From contig BTQL01000006.1 in assembly GCA_036985855.1 (NCBI GenBank), positions 1 to 64,000 on the forward strand: 64,000 nucleotides of DNA. The letters run 5' to 3'. The notes beneath the pieces are model-generated. The model worked only from the letters and a program-made list of their open reading frames with translations. It did not search any database and had not been told where the DNA came from. The stretch comes from B3-G11 sp036985855. GTDB lineage: Bacteria > Actinomycetota > Acidimicrobiia > Spongiisociales > UBA5794. Below are positions 36,828 through 46,694 of the stretch, piece by piece (within the stretch, counting starts at the first letter, position 1; every line of letters begins with the position of its first letter). Position numbers and translations under genes: made by a program.

Positions 36828-37814
36828 TCACCGTCCGTCCAAGACCTGTAGAACAACCTTGCCCATCGCTCTACGCGATGCCATGAGCTCGAAGGCATCG
36901 ATCACCCGCTCGAGTGGGAACGTCTCAGTGATCGGAGGGTTCAGATCGCCGGCGACGATCATGCGAGAAATCTCCTCGATGTTCGCGGCGGCGACCTGTG
37001 GCTGCTCCTGGGTGAACGACCCGAGGAAGACACCGACGATCGAGGCAACCTTGAGCAGCGGCAGGTTGAGGGGGATCGCCGGAACCTCTCCTGCGGCGAA
37101 GCCAATCACGAGATATCGCCCGCCCCAAGCAATCGAGCGAAAGGCAGGTTCGGCCAGGTCTCCGCCAACGGGGTCGTAGATGACGTCCACACCGTGACCG
37201 TCGGTGAGCTCCTTGACCCTGGACCTGAGGTCCTCCGTCGTGTAGTTGATCGTATGATCGGCTCCGATTGAGTCACAGAAGGCGAGCTTCTCGTCACTGC
37301 TCGCTGCCGCGATGACCGTGGCTCCGAGCACCTTCCCGATCTCAACTGCGGTGGAGCCGACGCCGCCCGCGGCGCCAAGGACAAGCAGCGTCTCGTCCGA
37401 GCGAAGCTGTCCCCGCTGAACGAGAGCGTGGTACGCCGTCCCGTACGACATCGTCATCGCCGCTGCCGTCGCGAACGCGATCTCGTCCGGGATGGGAATC
37501 ACCATCGCAACATCGGCGACTCGCTGCTCTGCGAACGCTCCAGCGACGCCGAACGATGTCACACGTTGCCCGACAAAGAACGCGGTCACTCCTTCGCCAA
37601 GGGCAGCGATCACCCCGGCGGCTTCGGCACCGGGCACGAACGGTGGTTCAGGCCTGAACTGGTATTCCCCCCGGATGACGAGCAAGTCGGGGAAGTTCAG
37701 GCTCGCCGCGTGCACATCGATGAGCACCTGACCCGGCCCCGGGATCGGGTCGGGTACATCGGACAGGATCAGTTCGTCATGGGACCCGTACTCGGTGCAG
37801 AGAATTGCTTGCAT
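36828..37814 (-). CDS. Zinc-independent alcohol dehydrogenase/quinone oxidoreductase (MDR)
   Basis: 328 residues from ATG 37814, overlapping the thiolase stop as ATGA. It is a medium-chain dehydrogenase with GEYQFRPEPPFVPGAEAAGV and the nucleotide motif LGAAGGVGSTAVEIGKVLGA (NADPH type). It lacks the zinc-ligand pattern, which points to the QOR branch (NADPH:quinone oxidoreductase or enoyl reductase). It is last in the SDR-thiolase-MDR unit. Confidence 0.9.
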   Translation of the reverse strand: MQAILCTEYGSHDELILSDVPDPIPGPGQVLIDVHAASLNFPDLLVIRGEYQFRPEPPFVPGAEAAGVIAALGEGVTAFFVGQRVTSFGVAGAFAEQRVADVAMVIPIPDEIAFATAAAMTMSYGTAYHALVQRGQLRSDETLLVLGAAGGVGSTAVEIGKVLGATVIAAASSDEKLAFCDSIGADHTINYTTEDLRSRVKELTDGHGVDVIYDPVGGDLAEPAFRSIAWGGRYLVIGFAAGEVPAIPLNLPLLKVASIVGVFLGSFTQEQPQVAAANIEEISRMIVAGDLNPPITETFPLERVIDAFELMASRRAMGKVVLQVLDGR

Positions 37815-38995
37815 CACGCGACCTCGAAGAGACCTGCTGCTCCCATGCCCCCGCCAACACACATCGTCGAAACGACGTACTTGGCACCGCGACGCTTCCC
37901 TTCGATGAGGGCGTGCATCACCATGCGAGCTCCTGTCATGCCGTATGGATGACCGATCGATATCGCACCGCCGTTGACATTGAGAATCTCATCAGGTATG
38001 CCGAGCTCGTCCCTGCAGTACAGCACCTGGACCGCGAACGCCTCATTTAGCTCCCACAAATCGATGTCGTCCATCCTGAGCCCGGTTGCATCAAGAAGCT
38101 TCGGGACCGCATAGACGGGCCCGATTCCCATGATGTCAGGATCGACGCCGGCCACAGCCATTCCCCTGTAGTAACCCAATGGCTCGAGTCCGCGCTCGTG
38201 GGCGAGGTCGGCATCCATCACAACAGTTGCGGCAGCACCGTCAGACAGCTGACTTGCGTTCCCTGCGGTGATCGCCCCGCCCTGGTTCACGGGGCGCAGT
38301 CCCGCGAGACCCTCGAGTGTCGTCGATGGGCGGTTCCCCTCGTCTTTCGTGAGAGTCACCTCCTCGAGGCTCGTCTCGCCCGTCTCGCGATCCGTCACCT
38401 GTTTCGTCGCGGTGACGGGAACGATCTCATCATCGAGAGCGCCTGCCTCCTGGGCTGCAGCGGTGCGCATCTGGGACTGGTAACCGTAGGCGTCCTGTGC
38501 CTCACGTGATATCTCGAACCGCTCGGCCACGACGTCGGCCGTTCCGAGCATCGGCATGTACGCCGCCGGGTGAAGAGCGATGAGGGCGGGGTCGACCAAT
38601 CTGAAGGTGTTCGTGTGTTCGTTCTGTGCGAGAGAAATAGACTCGACGCCGCCGGCCACGACGACCTTCATGCCATCGACCATGACCTGCTTGGCGGCGG
38701 TAGCGATCGCCATCATGCCGGATGAACACTGCCGATCGATGGTCATACCGCTCACGGAGGTTGGAAGCCCTGCTGTGAGTGCAGCCAACCTGCCGATGTT
38801 GAGGAACTGGGTACCCTGGGCCATCGCACAGCCCATGATCACATCATCCACTTCGGCGGGGTCGATGCCTGCCCGCTCAACAGCTGCTGCTATCGGCACT
38901 GCACCGAGACTTGGAGCTTCAAGGTTGTTGAACGCGCCTCTGTATGCCTTCCCGATGGGTGTTCGGGCCGCCGAGACGATTACTGCTTCTTTCAT
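37814..38995 (-). CDS. Acetyl-CoA acetyltransferase (thiolase)
   Basis: A 393-residue thiolase cleaving (or forming) 3-ketoacyl-CoA. The acylated Cys lies in IDRQCSSGMMAIATAA near 89. The His motif GGAISIGHPYGMTGARM and the C-terminal Cys motif CVGGGMGAAGLFE are intact. Its start lies 8 bp from the SDR stop. The SDR, thiolase and MDR genes together look like part of a beta-oxidation route. Confidence 0.95.
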   Translation of the reverse strand: MKEAVIVSAARTPIGKAYRGAFNNLEAPSLGAVPIAAAVERAGIDPAEVDDVIMGCAMAQGTQFLNIGRLAALTAGLPTSVSGMTIDRQCSSGMMAIATAAKQVMVDGMKVVVAGGVESISLAQNEHTNTFRLVDPALIALHPAAYMPMLGTADVVAERFEISREAQDAYGYQSQMRTAAAQEAGALDDEIVPVTATKQVTDRETGETSLEEVTLTKDEGNRPSTTLEGLAGLRPVNQGGAITAGNASQLSDGAAATVVMDADLAHERGLEPLGYYRGMAVAGVDPDIMGIGPVYAVPKLLDATGLRMDDIDLWELNEAFAVQVLYCRDELGIPDEILNVNGGAISIGHPYGMTGARMVMHALIEGKRRGAKYVVSTMCVGGGMGAAGLFEVA

Positions 38996-39003
38996 TGTTT
39001 ACC

Positions 39004-39918
39004 TCAGTCCTCGTCCTGCAGGCCAGCCATGGCCTTTTGCAAGAACTTCATCGTCTGCTCACCGCCGGTTGTGAATTCCTGGTGACCCTCCGGGTCCCGG
39101 ATCTCGTCGAACCGCGCGGCAATGTTCTCTGGGGTCCGCTCCTCCGGCGATAGCCAGATACCGTCGGTTTCAAAGATTCGCGCAGACGCAAAACCTCCTG
39201 CGCCGGCAGCGAGAACAACACCGTTGGGAGCGTCCTTTGATACTAGGAACATCACACCGGGGGTCACTTCTTCCGGTTTCAACAATTCCTTCGCCTCGTC
39301 GGGGAGCAACTCGTCCGTCATGCGGGTGTGAGCGACTGGAGAGAGAGCGTTGACCCGGATGTCGTAGTTCGCACCTTCGGCTCGGAGTGTGTTCATGAAT
39401 CCGACGACTCCGAGCTTCGCAGCGCCGTAGTTCGCCTGTCCGAAATTGCCGTAGAGCCCCGAGGACGATGTTGTCACGACGATGCGCCCGTAGTTCTGCT
39501 CACGCATGATGTTCCAGACGGCCTTGGTGCAGATCGCGGTCCCCCTGAGGTGCACGTTCACCACGAGGGCGAAATCGGCCAGCTCCATCTTGGCAAAGGA
39601 CTTGTCTCGAAGGATGCCGGCGTTGTTGATCAGGATGTCAACCCTCCCCCACCGATCGACAGCGGCATCGACCATCGACTTCACGGCTGATTCGTCGGTG
39701 ACGTCCGCACCGTTCGCCATCGCTTCCCCACCGGTGGCCTCGATCTCCGCGACGACAGCTTTGGCGGCATCCGATGACGCACCTGTGCCGTCGCGGCTTC
39801 CACCGAGGTCGTTCACGACGACTCGTGCGCCCCGTTCGGCGAGCGCTAGAGCGTGTGCCCTCCCAAGACCATGGCCCGCACCCGTGACGATGGCTACCTG
39901 TTCGTCGAATGTGATCAT
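39004..39918 (-). CDS. SDR dehydrogenase, 3-hydroxyacyl-CoA type
   Basis: 304 residues. The Rossmann motif VTGAGHGLGRAHALALAERGARVVVNDLGG with the inserted NDLGGSRDGTG, plus VVTTSSSGLYGNFGQANYGAAKLG (Y-x3-K), match the (3R)-hydroxyacyl-CoA dehydrogenase part of multifunctional peroxisomal-type enzymes. The C-terminus carries an extension after the core fold. It is the first gene of the leftward SDR-thiolase-MDR unit, downstream of the right-hand palindrome at 40,006-40,026. Confidence 0.9.
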   Translation of the reverse strand: MITFDEQVAIVTGAGHGLGRAHALALAERGARVVVNDLGGSRDGTGASSDAAKAVVAEIEATGGEAMANGADVTDESAVKSMVDAAVDRWGRVDILINNAGILRDKSFAKMELADFALVVNVHLRGTAICTKAVWNIMREQNYGRIVVTTSSSGLYGNFGQANYGAAKLGVVGFMNTLRAEGANYDIRVNALSPVAHTRMTDELLPDEAKELLKPEEVTPGVMFLVSKDAPNGVVLAAGAGGFASARIFETDGIWLSPEERTPENIAARFDEIRDPEGHQEFTTGGEQTMKFLQKAMAGLQDED

Positions 39919-39988
39919 GCTTCCTCACTCGTAGGGGTCCTGTCCAACATGCTACTTCCGGAACTGTGCCCACCATCGGGCCCAGTAG

Positions 39989-40038
39989 CCCGTTCTCTGG
40001 GCTGTCGACCGGACTCAGTGCGGTCTAGAACCCTGGGT
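39989..40038. repeat. 50-bp inverted repeat, right arm, with internal palindrome
   Basis: Reverse complement partner of 36,775-36,824. The internal palindrome (40006-40026) keeps GACCG-ACT-AGT-CGGTC and is centred about 98 bp upstream of the SDR start at 39,918, so this copy sits in a promoter position. A TetR-type operator is one reading. Confidence 0.8.
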
Positions 40039-40049
40039 TTGCTGCTGGT

Positions 40050-40814
40050 CTAGAAGTTGAGGTAGCCGCCGTCGATCGTGATGGTGTCCCCCGTGTGCCA
40101 CGTCGAGGCATCAGACGCAAGGTACACGGCGATACCGGCGAAATCCTTTGGATCACCCCATCGTCCAACCGGGATCCTCGGCTTGATGTTCGCCTCGAAA
40201 CGATCGCCTTCGATGAACTGATCCGTCATGCCGGTGATAACCCAGCCGGGGGCGATCGCGTTCGCCCTGATCCCGTACCGACCGTACTCGACGGCGAGCC
40301 CCTGGATCATCGCCCGCACGCCGGCCTTGGTAGCCGCATAGTGCTCTCCCCGCGGAAACCCCATGTCTGCCGAAACCGACGACGTGACTACAAGCGAGCC
40401 CGCCCCTCGCGGCTTCATGTGGTTCACGGCCTCTCTGAACGTCCAGAAGACACCTTCCATGTTGACGGCGAAAATGTGACGCCATTCCTCGGTCGTCATC
40501 TCCCCGAATGGCGTTGCCAACGCTCCGGTTCCGGCGTTTGCGAACACCGAGTCCACATGACCGAGAACCTCAACGGTTCCCGTGAACGCGTCGACAACGG
40601 CCTCCTCCGAGGAGACGTCTACATCGAATCCGAACGCATCGCCACGATGGGCCCCAATGGTCTCGACAGCCTTTGCGTTTCGCTCGGAATCCCGACCCCA
40701 GATCGCCACGGACGCACCTGCGGCAGCGAGTGCCTCTGCCATCGCAAGCCCGATACCGTTGTTGCCTCCGGTCACCAGTGCAGCCTTACCTGTCAGGTCG
40801 AAGAGATCCGCCAT
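40050..40814 (-). CDS. Short-chain dehydrogenase/reductase
   Basis: 254 residues from ATG 40814 (MADLFDLTGKAALVTGGNNGIGLAMAEALA). FANAGTGALATPFGE and HYAATKAGVRAMIQGLAVEYG (Y-x3-K) are intact, and the end DTITIDGGYLNF is typical. It belongs to the gluconate-5-dehydrogenase/FabG-like branch, so sugar or acyl substrates are both possible. It has its own promoter region, divergent from the secreted nuclease gene. Confidence 0.88.
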   Translation of the reverse strand: MADLFDLTGKAALVTGGNNGIGLAMAEALAAAGASVAIWGRDSERNAKAVETIGAHRGDAFGFDVDVSSEEAVVDAFTGTVEVLGHVDSVFANAGTGALATPFGEMTTEEWRHIFAVNMEGVFWTFREAVNHMKPRGAGSLVVTSSVSADMGFPRGEHYAATKAGVRAMIQGLAVEYGRYGIRANAIAPGWVITGMTDQFIEGDRFEANIKPRIPVGRWGDPKDFAGIAVYLASDASTWHTGDTITIDGGYLNF

Positions 40815-40907
40815 GCTCTGCTCCTTCGTCGATGCCGGATGCTGAACATTAGGAGTAGCCGCGCCCGCCTGCGCGAGGTTTTCTCCATTGCTCGCTACCT
40901 TTCCTCC

Positions 40908-41864
40908 ATGGGCCGCATCGATACGCACAGGAGGATCCTGTTCCTCGTCATCGTTCTCGCTCTCGTGGCATCTGCATGTGTCTCGCGACCGACTCCGGAC
41001 GCCTTCGACCCCTCAACAACAACCACGACCGTGCTCGGTACTGAAGAGATCGTAACGACAACGCCGCCAACGCTTCCTCCGCCGGAAGAGCGGGTCATGG
41101 CGTCGGTCGTGTCGATAACGGACGGCGATACCATCACCGTCCTTCTCGACGGAACCGAACAGGAACTCAGGATGCTCGGCATCAACGCACCAGAGCAATC
41201 AGAGTGCTGGGGAGCCGAGTCCAGGGCTGAACTCTCCAGGATGATCGATGGAGAGAATGTTCTGCTCGTCTCCGGAGGCGAAGACACCGACGAGTTCGGA
41301 AGGATTCTCCGTTACGTCTACCTTGAGACTGCTGACGGTCCGGTCTTCGTGAATTCCACGATGGTTGAGTCGGGCAACGCGATCGGGATGTCGAATGGGC
41401 ACGAGTACGAAAGGAGCTTCAAGTCGCTCGAAGCATCTGCGTTTCAGTCCGGCCTCGGCATGTGGGGCACACTCGTTTGTGGCAGCGAAGAGGCCTTGGG
41501 GGCGGACCGCCCGGTTGTTCGCGTGTCTGACATCCAGTTCGACCCGGACGGACCCGACAACGAAAACCTCGACGAGGAATACGTGACGATCGTAAACGAA
41601 GGATACGGACGAGTATCCATCTCGGGCTGGGTGCTCAGAGACGAGAGTTCCCGCAACCGTATGACGTTCCCTGCCAACACGGTGCTTGCACCAGGTGACT
41701 CCGTCACCGTCGTGACGGGATGCGACGGTGGCCCTGCCAACGCGATTCTTTGGTGCAATGACGGCGCCGTTTGGTCGAATCAGGGCGACACAGTGATCGT
41801 GACCGATACTCTCGGCAACACCGTGATCTGGTATGCCTACATGGGCAAAGGCTCCGGCTCGTAG
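40908..41864 (+). CDS. Secreted thermonuclease-like lipoprotein with lamin-tail domain
   Basis: 318 residues from ATG 40908. A signal peptide ends in a lipobox (VASAC, Cys 24), followed by a Thr-rich linker. A staphylococcal-nuclease domain follows (VVSITDGDTITVLLDGTEQELRMLGINAPE, then DEFGRILRYVYL), with the catalytic Arg/Glu/Asp positions present. Residues about 205-318 form a lamin-tail (LTD) beta domain (EYVTIVNEGYGRVSISGWVLRDE). It probably degrades extracellular DNA at the cell surface. Confidence 0.88.
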   Translation: MGRIDTHRRILFLVIVLALVASACVSRPTPDAFDPSTTTTTVLGTEEIVTTTPPTLPPPEERVMASVVSITDGDTITVLLDGTEQELRMLGINAPEQSECWGAESRAELSRMIDGENVLLVSGGEDTDEFGRILRYVYLETADGPVFVNSTMVESGNAIGMSNGHEYERSFKSLEASAFQSGLGMWGTLVCGSEEALGADRPVVRVSDIQFDPDGPDNENLDEEYVTIVNEGYGRVSISGWVLRDESSRNRMTFPANTVLAPGDSVTVVTGCDGGPANAILWCNDGAVWSNQGDTVIVTDTLGNTVIWYAYMGKGSGS

Positions 41865-41885
41865 TTCACAGAAAACTGACGACTG

Positions 41886-43439
<1,554 letters not shown>

Positions 43440-43486
43440 AGGTCCTCCAATGAAACGGGTTCTGTGGGAGAAGGGTACGCATCCGG

Positions 43487-43539
43487 TTGTTCACAAGCCA
43501 CACCGCCGACAGAGGAATCACTGAAGGTACTTATCCACA
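43487..43539 (+). promoter_or_regulatory. Two DnaA-box-like 9-mers
   Basis: TTGTTCACA (43487-43495) and the consensus TTATCCACA (43531-43539), both in the same orientation, lie in the 116 bp between the P5C dehydrogenase and the response regulator. They could tie expression of the neighbours to DnaA. There is no dnaA/dnaN gene or AT-rich unwinding element, so an origin is unlikely. Confidence 0.5.
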
Positions 43540-43555
43540 GAGCCGATGAGACCAC

Positions 43556-43924
43556 GTGGACCAACGAGTACTCGTTATCGAAGATTCGCCATCGGTCAGG
43601 AGACTGATCGAGGTGTGCTTGCGCGTGCTCGACGTTGACGTGTCGAGTGCGGTCGACGGAGTAACAGGACTTGAACAGATCAACGCATGCGATCCCGACG
43701 TCGTGGTGCTCGACATCGGCCTTCCGGGACTCGATGGCTGGGAAGTGCTCAGCCGGCTTCGAGAGAATCCTGATTCAGCAGGGATGAAGGTCCTGGTGCT
43801 GACTGCCCACGCACAGCCTGAGATGGCGGATCGAGCGGCCCAAGGCGGCGCGGACGCCTTCATGACGAAGCCGTTCAGGCCGATAGACCTACGGGTACAG
43901 GTCGAGAAGCTGCTTGCGAGCTGA
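43556..43924 (+). CDS. Single-domain response regulator (receiver only)
   Basis: 122 residues, GTG start. A complete receiver domain: LVIEDSPSVRR (acidic pocket), phospho-acceptor Asp in VVVLDIGLPGLDGWEVL near 52, the Thr in VLVLTAHAQ and Lys in FMTKPFRP. There is no output domain. It may act as a phosphate shuttle or protein-protein switch. The kinase partner is unknown; the only histidine kinase in the window is about 31 kb away. Confidence 0.92.
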   Translation: MDQRVLVIEDSPSVRRLIEVCLRVLDVDVSSAVDGVTGLEQINACDPDVVVLDIGLPGLDGWEVLSRLRENPDSAGMKVLVLTAHAQPEMADRAAQGGADAFMTKPFRPIDLRVQVEKLLAS

Positions 43925-44007
43925 ACCACCAGGTATCAGGTCTCAGGGAAGAATCGTTGGCTACAGCGACCGATTGCCGACGACCTGACCGTCTCTACCC
44001 TTGCATC

Positions 44008-44943
44008 ATGCCGTCTGCAGTTCTCATATCCAATCCGTCGGCTTCCCAGTTCACCGGCGGGCTGTTTCGAGAGGTCGTGTCGACGCTCTCGACATCGTTC
44101 GATCTCACGACGAAGTGGCCGACAAGTCCGGTCGAAACCGCCAGAAAAGCGGCAGACGCCGCACAAGAGGGTTTCGATGTCGTATTCGCCATGGGCGGGG
44201 ACGGAGTCGCCCATCACGTTGCGAATTCGCTGGTAGGGACAGACACAGCTCTCGGCCTCATCCCGGCAGGGACAACGAACGTGCTGACACGGATCCTCGG
44301 CGTTCCGCTCAAACCACTCGTCGCCGCACGATCCGCGGCGAGTTTCACTCCGATACCGACGCGGATGGTGCGTGTGATCGCAGAAACCGCTTCAGGCCCG
44401 AAAACACGGTACGCGACCTTCTCTCTCGGTATCGGTTTCGACGCAGATGTCGTTTCGATCGCAGAGTCGAGGCCATACGCGAAGCTCCGTTTTGGCGGCA
44501 TCCACTATGCGTCGACCGCAATCGGTCGGTTGCTCTCGACGTGGAGAACCCAAAAACCTCATCTCCGGTTGACCTGTGACGGTGACCGGTTTGACGGTGT
44601 TGTAGCGCTCACGCAGGTCCACCGGCCGTATACCTACTTCGGCAGGGTTCCGCTGCATCTGACGGACGAGGTGATCGACGGAGTAGCCACCCTCGCTGCG
44701 AGCAGCCTTGGGCTTGTCCGGTCATCAGAGATCTTCACGCGGGCTGCCCTCGGCCGGAAACACAGGGAGGCAACAGGGATTCGACTGTGGACCGAATATG
44801 CATCACTCGTCGTCGAGGCCGAACCGGCTACACCTTTTCACGCAGACGGCGAACTCCTCGGAACTGCCGAATATCTCGAGATCACGCCAGCGGAGAACGC
44901 GATTCTCGTTCTGAGACCCACTGATCAGCCTTCATCGCTCTGA
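44008..44943 (+). CDS. Diacylglycerol/lipid kinase, YegS-DagK family
   Basis: 311 residues from ATG 44008 (MPSAVLISNPSASQFTGG). The catalytic MGGDGVAHHVANSLVGTDTALGLIPAGTTNVLTRILG holds the GGDG nucleotide loop and the PxGTxN motif. The late FHADGELLGTAEYLEITPAE carries the family DGE motif. It phosphorylates a lipid alcohol such as diacylglycerol; the true substrate is not told by sequence. It overlaps the convergent MscS gene by 19 bp. Confidence 0.9.
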   Translation: MPSAVLISNPSASQFTGGLFREVVSTLSTSFDLTTKWPTSPVETARKAADAAQEGFDVVFAMGGDGVAHHVANSLVGTDTALGLIPAGTTNVLTRILGVPLKPLVAARSAASFTPIPTRMVRVIAETASGPKTRYATFSLGIGFDADVVSIAESRPYAKLRFGGIHYASTAIGRLLSTWRTQKPHLRLTCDGDRFDGVVALTQVHRPYTYFGRVPLHLTDEVIDGVATLAASSLGLVRSSEIFTRAALGRKHREATGIRLWTEYASLVVEAEPATPFHADGELLGTAEYLEITPAENAILVLRPTDQPSSL

Positions 44944-45797
44944 ATCACGACGTTCATGTAGTTGTAGGGGATCTCAATCCCCTCAGCGTCAAGCCGGTTC
45001 TTGATCCGTCGGAGGAACTCCCGCTTGATGGCCCAACGCTGCTCGGTGATGACGGTCGCCAGCACCCTGATCACAACGGCCGAGTCGTCGAGCTCGTTCA
45101 CGCCGAGCATCTTGGGTTGCTCGAGGAAGTCTGGCGCCCAATCAGGATCGTTCGCGAGCTGAGACATCTCGTCTGCGATCACCTCAATCGCTCGGTCGAC
45201 GTCGGTGTCGTAGGAGACACCGATGTCGGCCACCACCCGCGCATAGTCCGGTGTCAGATTCGAAGCAACGGCTATCTGGCCATTGGGTACATGGTGCGCG
45301 TTGCCGTTGAGGTCGCGGAGAACGGTCGTCCTCAGCTTGATGGCCTCGACGGTACCTGAAACCCCGGCAATGGTAACGACGTCGCCAATGCCGAACTGGT
45401 CCTCAACGAGAATGAAGAAACCAGCGATGACATCCTTGACGAGATCCTGGGCACCGAAACCGACTGCGATCCCGATCGTGGCGGCGACGGCGATGAAGGG
45501 AGACATCGGGATTCCCCAGATACCCATGACGGTGAGAATCACGATCGCCCATACGACCAACTTCAGTAGCATCTGCATCACGCTCGTCAGTGTTACGAGA
45601 CGTTGACCGCGCTCGCGATCAAAATGATCCTCAGAATCCGCGTACTGCTTTTCCACTTTGCTCGACCAACGTTGGATCGAACGATTGACAGCCCACAGAA
45701 TCACGACCGCACCGATGAGGACGGCGATCGTCCCGAATGCCTGTCCCCCAACCGTCTCTCTCAACGTTTCGGCCCACTCCACAATGGTGTCCAACAA
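44925..45797 (-). CDS. Small-conductance mechanosensitive channel MscS
   Basis: 290 residues, TTG start. Three membrane helices (about 18-38, 68-92, 97-125), the third being the Ala/Gly-rich pore helix (FIAVAATIGIAVGFGAQDLVKDVIAGFFILVE). The beta domain follows (FGIGDVVTIAGVSGTVEAIKLRTTVLRDLNG) and then the C-terminal alpha/beta part. It is typical of MscS and opens under osmotic downshock. It lies 3 bp downstream of the GTPase pair. Confidence 0.93.
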   Translation of the reverse strand: MLDTIVEWAETLRETVGGQAFGTIAVLIGAVVILWAVNRSIQRWSSKVEKQYADSEDHFDRERGQRLVTLTSVMQMLLKLVVWAIVILTVMGIWGIPMSPFIAVAATIGIAVGFGAQDLVKDVIAGFFILVEDQFGIGDVVTIAGVSGTVEAIKLRTTVLRDLNGNAHHVPNGQIAVASNLTPDYARVVADIGVSYDTDVDRAIEVIADEMSQLANDPDWAPDFLEQPKMLGVNELDDSAVVIRVLATVITEQRWAIKREFLRRIKNRLDAEGIEIPYNYMNVVIQSDEG

Positions 45798-45800
45798 GTG

Positions 45801-46694
45801 TCAGCCCTCCTCGACCTGATATAGAAAAGCCATGGCTTCGACGCCCAACCATACGAACGTCGCGGATGCAAGTCCCATCAGGTCAGCATCATGGCCGCCA
45901 GAGGCATCGATTGCGCCGATCTCCTTCCAGCCATCGTTCGCTGCAACCCTGAGATCGGTCACAAGTTTTGTGATGGCCGTTCGCTTGAGTGTGAGGCGTC
46001 CGGTGAGGGATGCCACGAGCTGTGTGACTTCGGTCTCGTCTCCCGTTGCGACCGTCGAGACGACACGGGGGCTATCGAATCCATCCTCTTCAAGCATCCG
46101 TGTCAGGTCCTTCGCGACGAGCTCCGCGGCTTCCCCAAGACGATCGACCTGGTTGAGGACAAAGATGAACTGGCCCTCGTAGGGCACCAATCCAGCGAGA
46201 AACTCGGAATGAATGACATGGTCCGCATACTTCTCAGGATCGAACACCCACACGACCGCGTCCACGCGCGCAAGAACATCCTCAACGATGTGTCGATGCG
46301 CGGAGACAGTGCTGTCGAGGTCGGGTAGATCAACCAGGATGGAGGACTTGAGTCTTGCTGCTCCGACTCGTTCTGTTGCCCCGAGGTCTGTGAGCAACCT
46401 GCCGTAGTCGATGTTGGAATTCTCTGGCATCACGGCTAGTGCGTCGTCTGTCGTGGGACGCACCACACCCACCTTCGCCACTTGCTCGTCCAGAACCGCG
46501 TTCACGAGAGACGACTTGCCCGATCCGGTCCCTCCGGCGAACGCTACGACAAGGACCTCGCCGATGTAACCAAGCTTCTGTCTCGCCCGACGTATCACGG
46601 TTGCGAGATCGATACGTGACTCTTCGGGCAGCACCCCCTCGCATCGGACGATCGCGAGATCCGCAAGATCAAGCAAGGACTCGAGGCCGCTCAT
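45801..46694 (-). CDS. P-loop GTPase, membrane-dynamics-like, member 1
   Basis: 297 residues. G1 is AGGTGSGKSSLVNAV near 50, followed by a G2-like RPTTDDALAV, G3 DLPDLDS near 117 and G4 NQVD near 182. The C-terminal part has hydrophobic stretches (ATFVWLGVEAMAFLYQ). This resembles dynamin/Era-like GTPases found as adjacent pairs in actinobacteria. The 4-bp overlap with the next gene upstream and the MscS gene downstream suggest an envelope role. Its precise function is unknown. Confidence 0.75.
   Translation of the reverse strand: MSGLESLLDLADLAIVRCEGVLPEESRIDLATVIRRARQKLGYIGEVLVVAFAGGTGSGKSSLVNAVLDEQVAKVGVVRPTTDDALAVMPENSNIDYGRLLTDLGATERVGAARLKSSILVDLPDLDSTVSAHRHIVEDVLARVDAVVWVFDPEKYADHVIHSEFLAGLVPYEGQFIFVLNQVDRLGEAAELVAKDLTRMLEEDGFDSPRVVSTVATGDETEVTQLVASLTGRLTLKRTAITKLVTDLRVAANDGWKEIGAIDASGGHDADLMGLASATFVWLGVEAMAFLYQVEEG

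Noticed and set aside
43487..43539. Prophage or integrative element attachment site
   Set aside because: No integrase, tRNA gene or phage gene is found anywhere in the window.
43440..43555. Replication origin
   Set aside because: Two DnaA boxes but no AT-rich unwinding region and no dnaA, dnaN or rpmH nearby.
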